Source: Sorghum bicolor (lineage: Eukaryota; Streptophyta; Magnoliopsida; Poales; Poaceae). From it: a DNA stretch of 64,000 nt. Both the position numbers and the translations under genes were made by a program. The stretch is taken from assembly GCF_000003195.3 (NCBI RefSeq), contig NC_012877.2, positions 13,562,839-13,626,838 on the forward strand, read 5' to 3'. The first letter of the stretch is position 1. Every line of letters begins with the position of its first letter. The notes below the pieces were generated by a model. It made no database searches. It saw only the letters and a program-made list of their open reading frames with translations, and was not told the DNA's origin. Of this stretch, positions 34,518-47,585 are shown in pieces.

Positions 34518-37158
34518 ATGAATAGAAGACATCTTCCAAGAAATTTTGTTGACAATCCCGAAGCATTATTCAAGAAGACGAGAGCCAAGCTCAAGAAGAG
34601 ATCATCAACACTTCAGCAAGAAGCTTCATCCAATCAAGAAGATCACCAGAACTTGTCTTCAGAGTTCGAAGCCATGGCAAACAAATCAATCTGCGAGTTC
34701 TCAGCTCCCACTACGGACAACATCCACACTGGACCTGCTGCAAAGATCGATGGCGACTTTGAGCTCAAGCCTGGACTTATCAACATGGTGCAATCCAACC
34801 AGTTCTGTGGGAAGGCACATGAAGATGCTAGTGCTCATCTACAACACGTCCTGGAGATTTGCAACACATTCACCATATCAGGAGTTTCCAAAGATGCTAT
34901 ATTACTTCGCCTCTTCCCATTCTCACTGTTAGGGAGAGCGAAGTAGTGGTTCTATGCTACAAAGGAGAAGAATACTACGTGGGCACTCTGCTCAACAAAC
35001 TTTCTGGCTAAGTTCTTTCCCATGGGCAAGACCAATGCTCTCCGTGGCAAGATTATAAGTTTTCAGCAACAAAATGACGAATCTGTTCCAGAAGCATGGG
35101 AGCGCTTCCAAGACTACATCCTAGAATGTCCCCATTATGGAATGGAGAGTTGGCTATTGATGCAGACGTTTTATCATGGGCTCGGCAACAGTGCCCGAGA
35201 GACCATGGATGCTGTAACTGGAGGAGCATTCTTATCACTTACTATATCACAAGCCATAGCTCTTGTGGAGAAGATAGCGTCCAATCAAAACTGGAAGGAA
35301 GAGAGGACCCAGACACGCAAGAGAGGTGGAGGTATGCATCAGCTGAAGGAGGTAGACATGCTGTCTGTAAAGCTAGACCTGCTCATGAAGAAGCTCGATG
35401 ATAGAGCTGGAGACAAGAAACAAGTTATGCACATCTACGACTCTCACATGACTTGTGAGGAGTGTGGAGATACTGGACACTCAAGCAATCACTGCCCTGA
35501 GATACTTGAGGATGTGAACTACATCAACAATAACAACAACAACTACTACAACCGTCCTCAACAAAATCAAGGTTGGAATCAACAGAGGCCTAACTACTCA
35601 GGTAATTATCAAGGTAACAATTCTTACAACAATACTAATAATTTTCCACCTTTGAGAGAGTTAGTGTCTAATCAAGGAAAGCTAATGGATAATCTATCTA
35701 AGAAATTGGCATCTAATGATAAAATGCTAGAAAATATAAATAATAGAATAGATAATTTCTCTACTGTCATCAAGAATCAAATTAGCTTTAATAAAATGAT
35801 TGAATCCCAGTTAAATCAAATAGCTGCTCCTGTTCCTACTACTAACCCCGGTATACCATCACAACTGGAAGGATTAGAATCTGCAAATCTTGTAGACATG
35901 TTTGATGCAGGTAATTGGAGTAACCTCGTCACTGAATTCACTACTGACCTTCTGTCGGTCAAGAGAGCTGATCCAGGACGCCCCGTCATCCCGATCTCCA
36001 TCGGCATGGTGGACGTCCCAGAAGCACTCTGCGACTTTGGCTCTAGTGTCAACATTATACCTAGGGTACTCTATGAAAAATTCTTTACATATCCTTTATT
36101 AGAGACAACCATGTGTTTGCAGTTTGCAGATCAGACGATAACTTTCCCAAAAGGAATAAGTGAAGAACCTTTGCGTCCGAGTTGGTACCTTGTATGCCCC
36201 AGCAGACTTCGTAGTGGTAGAGACCGGAAATGATGAGAGGGCACCCATCATCTTAGGGAGGCCATTCTTGAACACCACGGGAGCTATCATCTATGCTAGT
36301 GCTGCCAAGATCAGTTTCTACATCAAAGGGAAGAAGGAGACATTTTTCTTCAAGAACAAGACTACACAGATTCTAGATCAATCCAGACGTGAATCAAGGA
36401 AGAGGACCAATAGGAGGAACAGGAACAAGCAAGTATGGACCGAGTCAGCTAAGATGGTCACTGTAGTTCATGGAGGCCAAGATCATCAACTTAAGTCACC
36501 GTTTTTGACCAAGAAGGATGACCTAGGAATGCTAAGCATTTACTGCTCCATAAATGGATACAACTTCTACAAGACGACTGGCGACACCGGATCGGGCGTC
36601 AACATAATGGCCGCAGTCACCTATCGGCTCTTGTTCGGAACCATGCCCCTGAAACCAACATACATTCAGCTCCAGATGGCAGATCAGACGTTTCGAGAAG
36701 TTAAAGGAATAGTAACTCATGTCCTAGTCAAAATAGACGATCATTTTGCCTACACAGACTTTCAGGTTATTGACATGGGAGAAGACGAGTATGATCCACC
36801 CATCATCCTTGGAAGACCGTTCCTTAGCACCGTAAAAGCAATTATCTACATTGGAACTGAAGAAGTCCATATGCACTTCCCCTCAGAGAAGGTACGCCGT
36901 TATTTTACTGACCCTAACTATATCGTTGAAGAATCTAAGCAGGTAAGAAAACAACGCAACCGCAACCAGAGGAGGCAAATCATCAAGGACGGATGGGCAG
37001 ACTACGAAGGAGAAGTGGTAAGGTCAGAAGATGTAGAGTTTAAACAGAATTATCCAGAGGAGACCGTAGCACCGAGTCAGGTATGGAAAGAGAAGATAAC
37101 TATACATGAAGAAGAGGCGCCGCCGGAAGTACCGACTCCGCCACCCAACGAATCCTAG
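34518..37158 (+). pseudogene. gag-pro: Gag with two tandem retropepsin-like domains, Athila-like element
   Basis: Single ancestral frame with two breaks: TAG near 34944 (before WFYA) and a 1-base shift near 36165. Capsid region 34740-35300 (ESWLLMQTFYHGL, GGAFLSLTISQA). Canonical CX2CX4HX4C knuckle CEECGDTGHSSNHC at about 35455. An Asn-rich linker follows. Then come two protease-like modules about 550 bp apart: the first has DFGSSVN (Asp codon 36033-36035) and IILGRPFL (36247-36270); the second has DTGSGVN (Asp codon 36583-36585) and IILGRPFL (36802-36825). It ends in an acidic Pro-rich tail. No RT follows. Athila-group gag is expected to form particles; here replication enzymes would have to come from another element. 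Confidence 0.8.
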
Positions 37159-39324
37159 GACAATTGAGAAAATGGAGAGTCCTGTTCGGAGGACTTAAAA
37201 ACACCGAACGCCTTGCCAAGAGGTAAACTTGGTAGTTATCTTTTCCCTTTCAATTATTTCAATTATTTTACTTAGTTAATCATATTCATACTATCTTAAA
37301 AATAAAATAAAAATGTAAAAAAAAACAGTAAGCCCCATGTGAGTATACGAGTGGCATAAAACCCTTAAGTACATTCACTGTGGTGGCATAAAAATAAAAT
37401 AAATATTTCTTTTCTGTTTTATAAAACAAAAATATAAAAATAGGGAGTAATAATTATTAAGGAGTCTCAACATGATAAAGGCTAGATATTTATGCTAATA
37501 CTTAATCTGTTCCACAAGCTTTGTTGTCTATTTGAGCTCCACAGAATTTAAGAATCAAGAAGACTAGCAAACGGAGGATATTCTAATCGCTGTCAGAATG
37601 CTGCTGACTTTAAAATCGCCTCTGCCACCTGCTAGCTACATCAAGAGAAATTACGTCAAAATTCAGCTTGGGGGAGAGCACCCCCATTTATCTCGATAAG
37701 TATTTCTATCTATCTATCTATCTTTATACTTATATTATTTTAGAATATAAATATACATAACTATGAAAAACCAAATAAAGATTTTGTACTTATATATATA
37801 TCTTTTGCTTAGTGTGTTTAATAAATAAATAAAGTGGCTATGCTAATCTGTATCTAAATAAAACTCAAGCATGGATATGATGAATAGTTGCTCTGCCTAA
37901 TTTGCATATTTGAAGTTCTCTCTCAAGTTTAGACATAACTATTATAATTTAAGGCTTGCTCTAGACCTAAACTTGTGGGATGAAAACTTGATCTGAAGTC
38001 TAAGTTGTTAACGGATACGATATGGGAAGGTTGAGTTGCTGTTTATCTGTTCCTAGAGATGCGAGAATTCTGGAGAATTTTATCTTTGAAAATCTTTAAA
38101 ATATTGCATGATGAGTTCCTGTATGATGAGAGTTGAAATTCCTACCACAGCCATATATACATGCTTGTTAGACTTTGAGCTACACATTTACTTTACTGCT
38201 TATGAGCATTGAGTGTGGTCAAGCTGTGTAGACCCTTAGGAGCTTGTCATGTGGTTAAATCAAGATTTCACTTGCACGTTCACTCATATATGCTATTTCT
38301 ACTCTGGAAGTACCATCCACATATATCCATCCATTTCCATCTCCAGAATCACCCAAAAATATTCTACTCCTAATCCGGGAGAGAATAGCCAAAAATATTG
38401 TTTTTTCCCTATGAAATAAATGCTCAAGTTATCTTGTTACTACCACTTGCTATATTATCTCAAGAGATGAGTGCTCTAAAAAAAGAGAAGAAAAGAGATA
38501 CGAGGAAATAAAAAGGGGCAAGTGCCCGGAACCTCGAAAGAAAAGAAAAAGTGAGACGAGAGGTAAAAATGGACAAGTGTCCGACAGTAGAATTAGAGGT
38601 ACAAGATACCCACCTGAGAGAAAAGAAAAAGAAGAGCATCTCATTCTCCTCATAAAGTTTCAAAAAGCAAGGAAGGTATGTATCCCCTCAAAGAGCAAAA
38701 GTAGAATTAGACTTTCACCATTGTTATCACCATCATCACCATACACCATTCATTCGCCACACATGCACATCTTGATTTGACTTATTGATTTGTTTCTATG
38801 GATCCATGGTTTGACTATGCAATAAATGTCTTGTAAGTATGTATATTTTATCTCCCACCTATGAGCTCCAGATATTAAAACCTTATTAGAGTAGGGTGAG
38901 AGAGAAGGCAATGTCACTATGCCTTATACTAAAAATACTACATATCTTGAGAGAAGGCGTATACCATCACTGCCTTGGTAAGGATCCAGAAATACCACAA
39001 AAGAGAGATATGAGAGAATCATACAAGGAATTCTGAGTTTTATTTGAAAATCTGCAAAAACCCCAGAGCTATAGCTGATCAAGAATAAGAGACATGACAC
39101 TTGGCTAGACTATTCTATCTTTTAACTACTCAAGACAGAAGTGACGGTTACAAGTCCCATGGTGAAGGTAAAGTAAGTAAGTTTTAAGTCTTGACAGTTT
39201 ACTCTAACTCAGAGATGAGATCTTATTTAAAAAAAAGCATGTGTACCGTCAAGTTTTAAAGATATTACAACAACTTATGATCCATTGCTGAGTCTATCCT
39301 TGCTCAGGGACGAGCAAGAGGTAA
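37159..39324. other. Non-coding internal region of the Athila-like element
   Basis: About 2.2 kb where pol would be expected. No RT, RNase H or integrase motif in any frame that I can see. Contains a (CTAT)n microsatellite near 37708-37725 and purine-rich AGAAAAG-type stretches at 38475-38640. Probably residual UTR-like sequence. Confidence 0.7.
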
Positions 39325-39337
39325 GCTTGGGAGAGTT
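39325..39337 (+). other. Polypurine tract of the Athila-like element
   Basis: Short purine run GCTTGGGAGAGT directly before the 3' LTR start. Confidence 0.55.
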
Positions 39338-39553
39338 TGTTGACGGTCCTTAAGTATCAAATTTAATTATCAAATAAATAAAGAAAAGGATCCAAATGAA
39401 ATCAACATCCAGACTTAGGGTTTTATCTGACAGAATTCCACGAGTTTTGGTGTTTGTCTATTTCTGCAGGGGGTTATCAGGAAATACGGAAGAAAGGCCC
39501 ACACGTCGGGATTACATAGAGATATTAACGTGCCGCGTAATTATCTTACATCT
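39338..39553 (+). repeat. 3' LTR of the Athila-like element, first 216 bp
   Basis: Matches 32703-32918 with four substitutions. It is then interrupted by Tat copy 2, whose target duplication is CATCT (39549-39553 and 52003-52007). Confidence 0.95.
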
Positions 39554-40250
39554 TGTTGAATACCCAAATTGCTAATACCCGATTTAAACGTTAAGGCGTG
39601 CGAGCCGATTTGACCTTACTATCGGCAAAGGTGATAACTCGAATACTTTGGTCCTGACAACAGCGATGCGCCCGGATGCCACGGCCAAGAGGTATTCACG
39701 CGGAACTCGAGAACGCGTCGAGCTTAAGTCGACGAATTCCTAAGAACTCGTAATGAAAAGGAAAAAGTATGACGAAGTCGTCGAAAAGTAGATTGCTAGA
39801 ATATGAGTAAAAACTGGTGTTTGATTGATTGGCTGATTCATTCCCCATTACAAAGCCCTAGGGTCTACATTTATACCCTGCTCCGAGAGCTACAACCAGA
39901 CACGACTAGAATTCGAATTCCAAATTTGGACAGAATCCGTGTACAAAACGATTTAAACAACTAAGGAAAACACCAAACTATCTTGCCGTGACAAGCTAGG
40001 ACACCACCACGGACCACTTGGTAACCTCCAAGTCTTCCTTTTACGCCATCGGCAGACCCCTCATCGGCAACGATCAATACTGGCCATCGGCATGAGCACA
40101 TCACCACCCATGGACTTAGCCACATCCAGCTATCTCTTCATCGGCAACCATCCTCATCGGCAACTCATCCTGTAGACCAAGCACTGCCGTCTTGTCTTGC
40201 CGACCTGCATTCTACCGATCATGGACACGTGCCCAAAAACGGTGTCAACA
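39554..40250 (-). repeat. 3' LTR of Tat copy 2
   Basis: Minus-strand TATA (plus ATTTATA at 39869-39875). Its outer U5 end reads ...GTATTAGCAATTTGGGTATTCAACA on the minus strand, unlike the U5 end of the other LTR and of copy 1. Confidence 0.9.
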
Positions 40251-40264
40251 CATGCCCCCCAATT
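40251..40264 (-). other. Polypurine tract of Tat copy 2
   Basis: Plus-strand CATGCCCCCCAATT, the reverse complement of the copy 1 tract. Confidence 0.7.
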
Positions 40265-40755
40265 TCGGAGTATGAAATCATTAATGCTTTGAAATTCTCC
40301 GCAGTAATGATGTCTTTCCGCAATTAATTCACCCAATTTGGTAACCGACAACCTCAATCTGAACAACCCTGACCTGGTCCTTCCGCAGATTCCTCGAAAT
40401 CCTCAACGTCCCAAACGGACACCTCCACCTTAATCGCTCATCGGCAATATTACCGTTATAGGAACTTGCCGATGAACTGACTAGGACGTCCAGTTCAGTA
40501 ACGTATCTTATCCTCCCAAACGGCTATCTCCACTTCATTCGCCCATCGGCAATATTACTGTTACAAGGCGCTACCGATGGACCGACCAGGAGATCCCGCA
40601 CAGTAAAATATCTCTGGATAATGACCGCTTCCTATCAAATCGCCTGCACAATCCCTTGATTACCGTGCAAACAGTTACCATATCTACCTGAGTGCCCTCG
40701 GATTTCTCGGATACGGCGAAGAGATAAGCCAGATTTGCCCTTGCCCGTTTTGTCC

Positions 40756-40764
40756 TATGAATAG
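40756..40764 (+). promoter_or_regulatory. Altered TATA box of the antisense gene, copy 2
   Basis: TATGAATAG at the position of TATAAATAG in copy 1, about 150 bases before the ATG at 40913. The change creates an upstream ATG (40757) whose frame runs into exon 1. Confidence 0.5.
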
Positions 40765-40912
40765 TTCCTTCTCGGGTACTCCTTCCCCATCACATCATTC
40801 CACGGCTCCAACCCCACTTTCCGGTGGCGGCGCTGTTCGAGAGCTCCAAGATCTCCAACGAAGCCCCTTCTTCACCAACTCCGAAGCCCTCGGTCATCCT
40901 CTTCGTGACAAG

Positions 40913-43900
40913 ATGGCCATCAACTTCACTGTTCCTGAGGTCAGCTCTTCACTTCACCTTTTGTGCTTTTTCTCGCATCCCTTTTCATCCGCAATCCATT
41001 TCGCTGAACATTTTCTTTTTCTTTCTTTGTCTTTCTTTTACCTTCAAAACCATTAGGATCTGTCTAACAAAATTGTCATCCCCATCGATCAACCACACCT
41101 CCAATGTCTTGGTCCGTTAGGGAATCCAGATCCAACCGACCTCATTAACGCAGAAACCAACAGGATCCCTTTTAGAGCCGAGAACTTATCTTTGGATCTA
41201 TGGAAGGATACTTTCCGTTTCTGGCCCAGTCCTACCATGGGATGGAAGGATTGGTTCTTGAGGGTCAGTCACTCAAATGAAGTCCAGTGGGGTGAGAGAA
41301 AACTAGACCAATGCATCAGGTTGTCTATTGCCGATATACATAGAAATGAATCACTGTTGATAGCTACATCATACTTCTGGTCAGACACCCTCAATGCTTT
41401 TGTCTTTGGCCACGGCCCTGCTTCCCCTACACTTGCCGATGTAGTTATGCTCACTGGCCTAGATGTATCTTCTACCGATAGCACTCATTTCTTCGATACC
41501 AAACCCAGTGCTAAGGTAGAAACTCGTGCCATCGGCGGTTGGTCAGGGTACATCCAAAAATACAGACGAACAGGCCCTGTCAACATAAAGGAGCAGACCA
41601 GCTTCCTGAACATGTGGTTAGACAAATTCGTGTTTTGTGGCCGATCGGCAGGACCAACCTCCTTCTATCTGGCAGCAGCAGAAAACTTAGCTAATGGTGG
41701 CCGATTTCCCCTCGGCTGATACCTGCTCGGTGCAGCCTACCACCTCCTTCATCAAGTAACTAGAAAACTCCTACTCGGCCAGCCCATCGGCAACTTAGGA
41801 GGTCCCTGGTGGTTCATCGACATGTGGCTCAGCCTCCATATGCACAAGCGTCTTGATTTTGACCTTTTTGCACAGCGTTTTCCAAGGGATATGGCCGAGG
41901 ACTATGAACTGGATGAGGAGGAATCGGCAACACGCCCTCCCCTAAACTTCGGTGAGGCTATCATAGCTCTGCCTGGTATAGGGGGTAATGTAGATCAGGT
42001 CAGGCGATTCTACCAAACCTTGTATGAAGGCTTGACCAGAGAGCAACGAGCATGGTTGCCTTATGACAATCCAGACACCATGTTTCCTCTGGTTTTCAAC
42101 CCGTTCAATGATGCTCTCAACAAGGATCACGAAGTGATGATGGCACTGATCACTCCCAGAGCTATGCCAGTAAATTTCTTTGGCAGTGGGAAAACCTCCA
42201 ACCATACCTATGAGTTTTACAACCCATCGGCATTAGCTCGTCAATTAGCTTTCGGCCAGATGCCGATTGCACTCTGTTATGCCGATGTAATAAAACCCAG
42301 AGAGACCATCACTAGCCTCCTTGAATGGATCCGAGTAGCCCAACTGCCATCAAGTGCCGATACAGATGCAGACTTGTCAGAGTGGGTTCCGGCCGCCTTC
42401 ATCACTCAGGCGTACAAGCAATGGTGGGCAGAATGGAAGGAGCATCTGTTCTGCAGATCGGCTCTTACGTATCGCGGCATGATCGATCCCGAGTACGAAG
42501 TTCCCGATAATACTGTAAGTATCTTCGAACCGATGTTTCAATTTTCTTAATTTCATTTCCATCGATGATTCACTTTTGTATTATTTTGCAGGTTGACAAC
42601 ACCCCTCCATCGGTCAGCAGGAGTGGCAAGCCGATCGACCTATTTCCATCAGGCCCGATCTCTTCAATCGGCCACAATGCTCCCACCCTGGCCGCCATCG
42701 TGCATCGAGGTATACGCATCAAGAAAGTTACCACCAGGAGAACTCAGACATCTCCATCGGTAGCTGCCTCTACCTTGGCACAGGCGTTCAAGGTATACTT
42801 TGAATTTTTATACCGATCTCACTCTTATGTCTGTTGTACTTGCACTCACAATTCTCCCTTTCTGTATTAGCATACCAGCGCATCGGCAAGGACCAAAAGC
42901 AAAGGTGCCGATGCCCCCCAGTCCAGCCAGCAGAAGAGAAAAGGCGTCAAGAGTACCAGAGCATAAACAAAGCGCCAGAAAGTAGCAACTCCCCCTCCTC
43001 CTCCGGTATTTCCAATTCCGGTGGAATCCTCTCCTTCTTCTCCAGAAACACAGACACAACAAGTACCATCTCCCCCTCAACCGCAAGAAGCACCACAAGC
43101 GGAAGAACTCCGACCAGAAGAGTTTCAACCAGAAGTACCTCAGCCAGAAGACACATCGGCTAATATAGGTGAGCAGACTACCGATCCAGCAGGATCAATC
43201 ATATCATCAGTAGTTTCCTCAATCCAGACGAGCACTGCTCTTCCCCAAGGTAACACACTTTCCTATGAAATTATTACCGATGAACTTATTTCCTTTGTTC
43301 CTACAATCATTTCTGTTATTTTTTCAGCTGATATAGTTCCATCGGTAACCCCAGCCGATCAACTTGTGGTTTCATCGGCATCTTCGAGTCAGAGGCGAGA
43401 GATTGCCCTGAAACAAGTAAATTACTCAATCCTTGGCCGTATTACCTATCAACACCTGACCAAAGAATAACTGGTTTCTTCTCCTTTTCAGGAGTAGGAC
43501 TCTCCCGACAGTTTGTTCTCTTTTGCCATTGACATCTCTGAAGATGAAGGTGAAGAAGCCAGCTCTTCTCAGGCGGTCGGGATCACGTCAGCAGAAATCA
43601 GGGTGAAGCTAGAGGAATTATCAGCCCTCCTTCATCAAGATACAGCTCAACTAGTCGATGACTCTGATCCGGCCAAGGCTTTGTTTAAGACCCAGAGAGG
43701 CCAAATCCCCGCCAATACCGAAGAAGTCCTCTTTCAAGCAGCTCATCTGGAGAGCCGTCAACTGCAGTACCAGAGGGCTGCCCAACGCCTTGCCGATAGA
43801 GCCGCTCAGACTCAGCTCTCCGAGGAGATGATGAAAGAAAAGCTTCTTACCGATGAAAAGCACAAGAACATCGGCACCTTGAAGTCCTCAGGAGATGCAC

Positions 43901-44187
43901 TGAAGCAAAAGATTTCTGACTTATCGGCAAGAAGAGAAACTCTGCTGGCAGAACTCAAGCAAGTAGAGGATGCCCTGTCCCAAGCCCGACAAGAAGAAAG
44001 CCAACTGCCGGAGACAATCAAGCTTCTTGAGCAAGAACGAAACGTCCATGGCCGCAAAGCATTGCAGTTGAAAAAGAAATTGAAGCCGGTGGAAGGTTCT
44101 GCCGATGAAGACGCCAAAGAGATAGAAGCAGCTAACCAAATCCGCTTACGCGCCATATCGGCCATCCAAGCGCTGCTAAACATGTGA
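40913..44187 (+). pseudogene. Antisense PMD gene of Tat copy 2, six exons, three nonsense codons
   Basis: Plus strand of the window, antisense to its own element. Exons: 40913-40939, 41057-42514, 42592-42792, 42871-43249, 43328-43416, 43492-44187; all introns GT-AG; 2850 nt in frame. Premature stops: TGA 41717-41719 (CGA in copy 1), TAA 42964-42966, TAG 43495-43497. Exon 2 holds the PMD, the middle exons a Pro/Gln/Ser-rich basic linker, and exon 6 the coiled coil (KQVEDALSQARQEESQ). Exon 4 is 15 bases longer than in copy 1. No lesion is shared with copy 1, so the progenitor gene was open. Confidence 0.8.
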
Positions 44188-44248
44188 GCCCTTCATCGGC
44201 AAGACACTCGCTTCTCTCTGCTTTCTAGCTTTCTTGATGTTTAGTCTA

Positions 44249-44334
44249 GCCGATAAGACTGTTATCGGCATCTTTTGAAACATTAAGTCCGGCCCCAGAC
44301 ACATTTCAATCCAGCCGATAGGAGTGCTATCGGC
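44249..44334. terminator. Twin stem-loops at the gene convergence, copy 2
   Basis: 44249-44269 and 44314-44334: 7-bp stems GCCGATA/TATCGGC with 7-base loops, matching the pair in copy 1, in the 157-base spacer between the antisense stop and the pol stop. Confidence 0.5.
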
Positions 44335-44344
44335 ATTTAAACTT

Positions 44345-47300
44345 TTATGCATCAACCCATATACTTGGGTAGTACTTCTTCAGATATTTGTCATTTAATG
44401 CTCTGGGAAATTCGACCCCTTCAAGGGTTTCTAAGATATAAGCGTTACCAGGAGCCGATCGACTTATCCGATAGGGACCCTCCCAATTGGGAGACCACTT
44501 CCCAAATTTTGAACTCTTAGTCCCGATTGGTAGGATCAATTTCCACACTAAGTCTCCATCGGCAAACTCCTTAGCGTGGACCTTCTTACCATACCACCTG
44601 GCAACCCTCTTCTTATTCTCTTCTATACTCATCAAGGCCTTCAGCCGATGTCCTGCTAGATCATCCAGCTCGTCTGTCATCAAAGTAGCATAATCATCGG
44701 CAGCCAATTGATCTTGAAAAGATATTCGCCTAGACCCAGCCTTAATTTCCCAAGGTAACACTGTATCATGCCCATACACCAACTGATAGGGTGAAACCTT
44801 GGTCGATCCATGACAAGCCATCCGATATGACCATAAAGCTTCAGTTAACAACGTGTGCCATCTTCTAGGATTTTCTTCAATCTTCCGTATAATAAGCTTA
44901 ATAATTCCTTTGTTAGATGCCTCGGCCTGGCCATTAGCTTAAGCATAGTAAGAAGAAGAATTTAACACCTTAATCCCCATACCGATTGCGAATTCATCAA
45001 ACTCCCCTGATGTGAACATAGTGCCCTGATCGGTAGTAATTGTTTGAGGAATCCCAAATCGGTAAATAATATGCTCTTTCACAAAATCAATCATATTGGC
45101 CGATGTGACTTTCTTCAAAGGAATAGCCTCAACCCATTTGGTGAAATAGTCGGTGGCAACTAAAATAAACTTATGCCCTTTGCTAGATGGCGGATAAATC
45201 TGGCCGATCAAATCAATAGCACATCCTCGGAACGGCCAAGGCTTTATAATAGGATTCATAGCCGATGCAGGCACCCTTTGAATATTACCAAACTTTTGAC
45301 ATCCTTGACACCCTTTGAAATACTTAAAGCAATCCTCAAGTATGGTCGGCCAATAATATCCATTCCTCCTAATCATCCACTTCATCTTAAAAGCTGACTG
45401 ATGTGCTCCACATACCCCTTCATGGATTTCTCCCATCAAGCTCTTAGCTTCATCATCACCTAAGCATCGCTGCATCGGAGAAGAATCCCATCAATAGTCC
45501 GATAATACAATTCATCTTCGAGGAGCACATACTTGGTGGCTTGGAACCGAACCCGCCTTTCAACTTTCTTAGATGGATCCTGCAAATAATCAATGATTTC
45601 TTTTCTCCAATCATCGGCACCGATTGCCGACATTACATTAATCATGGGCTGATATCCCGAGACCTACTGAGCCAACCGATTGGCCTCTTCATTAAGCAAG
45701 CGAGGAACATGCTCTAATCGGAAATCTTTGAACTCCTTTAACAGTCGCATACTCCTTTCGTAATAAGTTATGAGAACTTCACTTCGGCATTCATAGCTTC
45801 CAGTCAATTGATTTATAACCAGCACAGAACCCCCGAAGACCTCAACAGCATCAGCATGAACTTCCCTTAACAATTCCAATCCCTTTATTAAAGCTTGATA
45901 CTCAGCCTGATTATTCGTCGACGTGGCAACAATCGGCAAGGAAAACTCATACTTCCTTCCCCGAGGGAAAATTAATACTATACCGATTCCTGCCCCCCGG
46001 TCACACGTAGATCCATCAAAGAAAAGCGTCCAAGGTACAATTTCCAAAGCTTCCACTGTACCACAATGTTGAGTTACAAAATCAGCCATAATCTGCCCTT
46101 TAACTGCCTTAACCGATTCATAATGCAGATCAAACTCCGACAGCGCCAAAATCCACTTACCGATCCTGCCACTCATAATCGGCATGGACAGCATGTACCG
46201 GACCACATCATCCTTGTAAATAACAGTGCATTCGGCTGATAACAAGTAGTGCCTCAATTTGATACAAGAGAAATATAAGCACAAGCATAGTTTCTCAATA
46301 GCCGAATACCTGGTCTCAGCATCAATCAACCTCCTGCTTAAGAAATAAATTACACGCTCCTTCCCTTCAAACTCTTGAATTAAAGCCGAACCGATGACCA
46401 TCCCATCGGTAGATAAATACAATCTGAATGACTTCCCTTGCTGAGGTGGAATCAGTACTGGAGGACTCACTAAATAATTCTTGATTTCATCCAGAGCCAA
46501 CTGCTGTTCTTTCCCCCAAACAAATTCTTGATCGGCCCTTAACTTAAGAAGAGGACTGAAAGCACGAATTTTACCAGACAAATTAGATATTAATCTTCTG
46601 ATAAAATTTACCTTGCCGATCAAGGACTGGAGCCAGTCTTGTTGGTAGGGGCGACTATTTTATTGATGGCCTCAATAGATCTTCGACTAATTTCAATCCC
46701 GCTTTGATGCACCATGAAACCAAGAAACTGTCCTGCCGATACACCAAATGCACACTTATTGGGATTCATTTTCAAACCATGCTTTCTTGTGCATTCCAAC
46801 ACCTTTCGTAGATCGGCAAGATGCTTTGTGAAGTCTCCAGACTTAATTACCACATCATCAATATAAATCTCCACCAATTTGCTGATGAATTCATGAAATA
46901 TAAAATTCATGGCCCTCTGATAAGTAGCACCAGCATTCTTCAAACCAAAAGTCATGACTATCCATTCAAACAACCCAACATGACCAGGACATCTAAATGC
47001 AGTCTTTGGAATATCCTCTTCAGCCATGAATATTTGATTGTATCCTGCATTGCCATCCATAAAGCTAATAATCCGATGCCCAGCCGCAGCGTCAACTAGC
47101 AGATCGGCAACTGGCATTGGGTAGCCATCCATCGGTGTAGCTTTGTTAAGATTCCTGAAATCAATGCAGACCCGAAGTTTCTCGTTCTTCTTGTAAACCG
47201 AAACAACAATGGAAATCCACTCGGCATACCGACACCGCCGAATAAATTTGGCTTCCATAAGTTTAGTTATTTCGGCCTTGATGTCGGGAAGAATGTTAGG

Positions 47301-47585
47301 ATTACATCGGCGAGCTGGCTGCTGATGTGGCCGAAATCCAGACTTAATGGGTAACCGATGTTCAACAATTGATCGGTCCAAACCAGGCATCTCGGTATAA
47401 TCCCAAGCAAAGCAATCTTTATATTCCTTTAACAAATCGGTTAACTGTTGCTTACACTCAGAATCTAACTTAGCACTAATAAAAGTGGGTCTAGGCTTAT
47501 CACCACTACCTATATCTACTTCTACAAGATCATCGGCCGATGTGAATCCCTGGCCTAACTTTCCATCATCGGCGAACCTATCCAT
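44345..47585 (-). pseudogene. pol: Pol of Tat copy 2, broken
   Basis: Same domains as copy 1 (RT with YIDDVVIKS, two RNase H domains, integrase). Lesions: a 1-base loss near 46630, TAG at 45664-45666, an 8-base duplication near 45466-45475, and TAA at 44939-44941. The region where copy 1 lost one base (near 13830) is whole here, which locates that lesion. Start ATG at 47585 overlaps the gag-pro stop. Confidence 0.9.
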
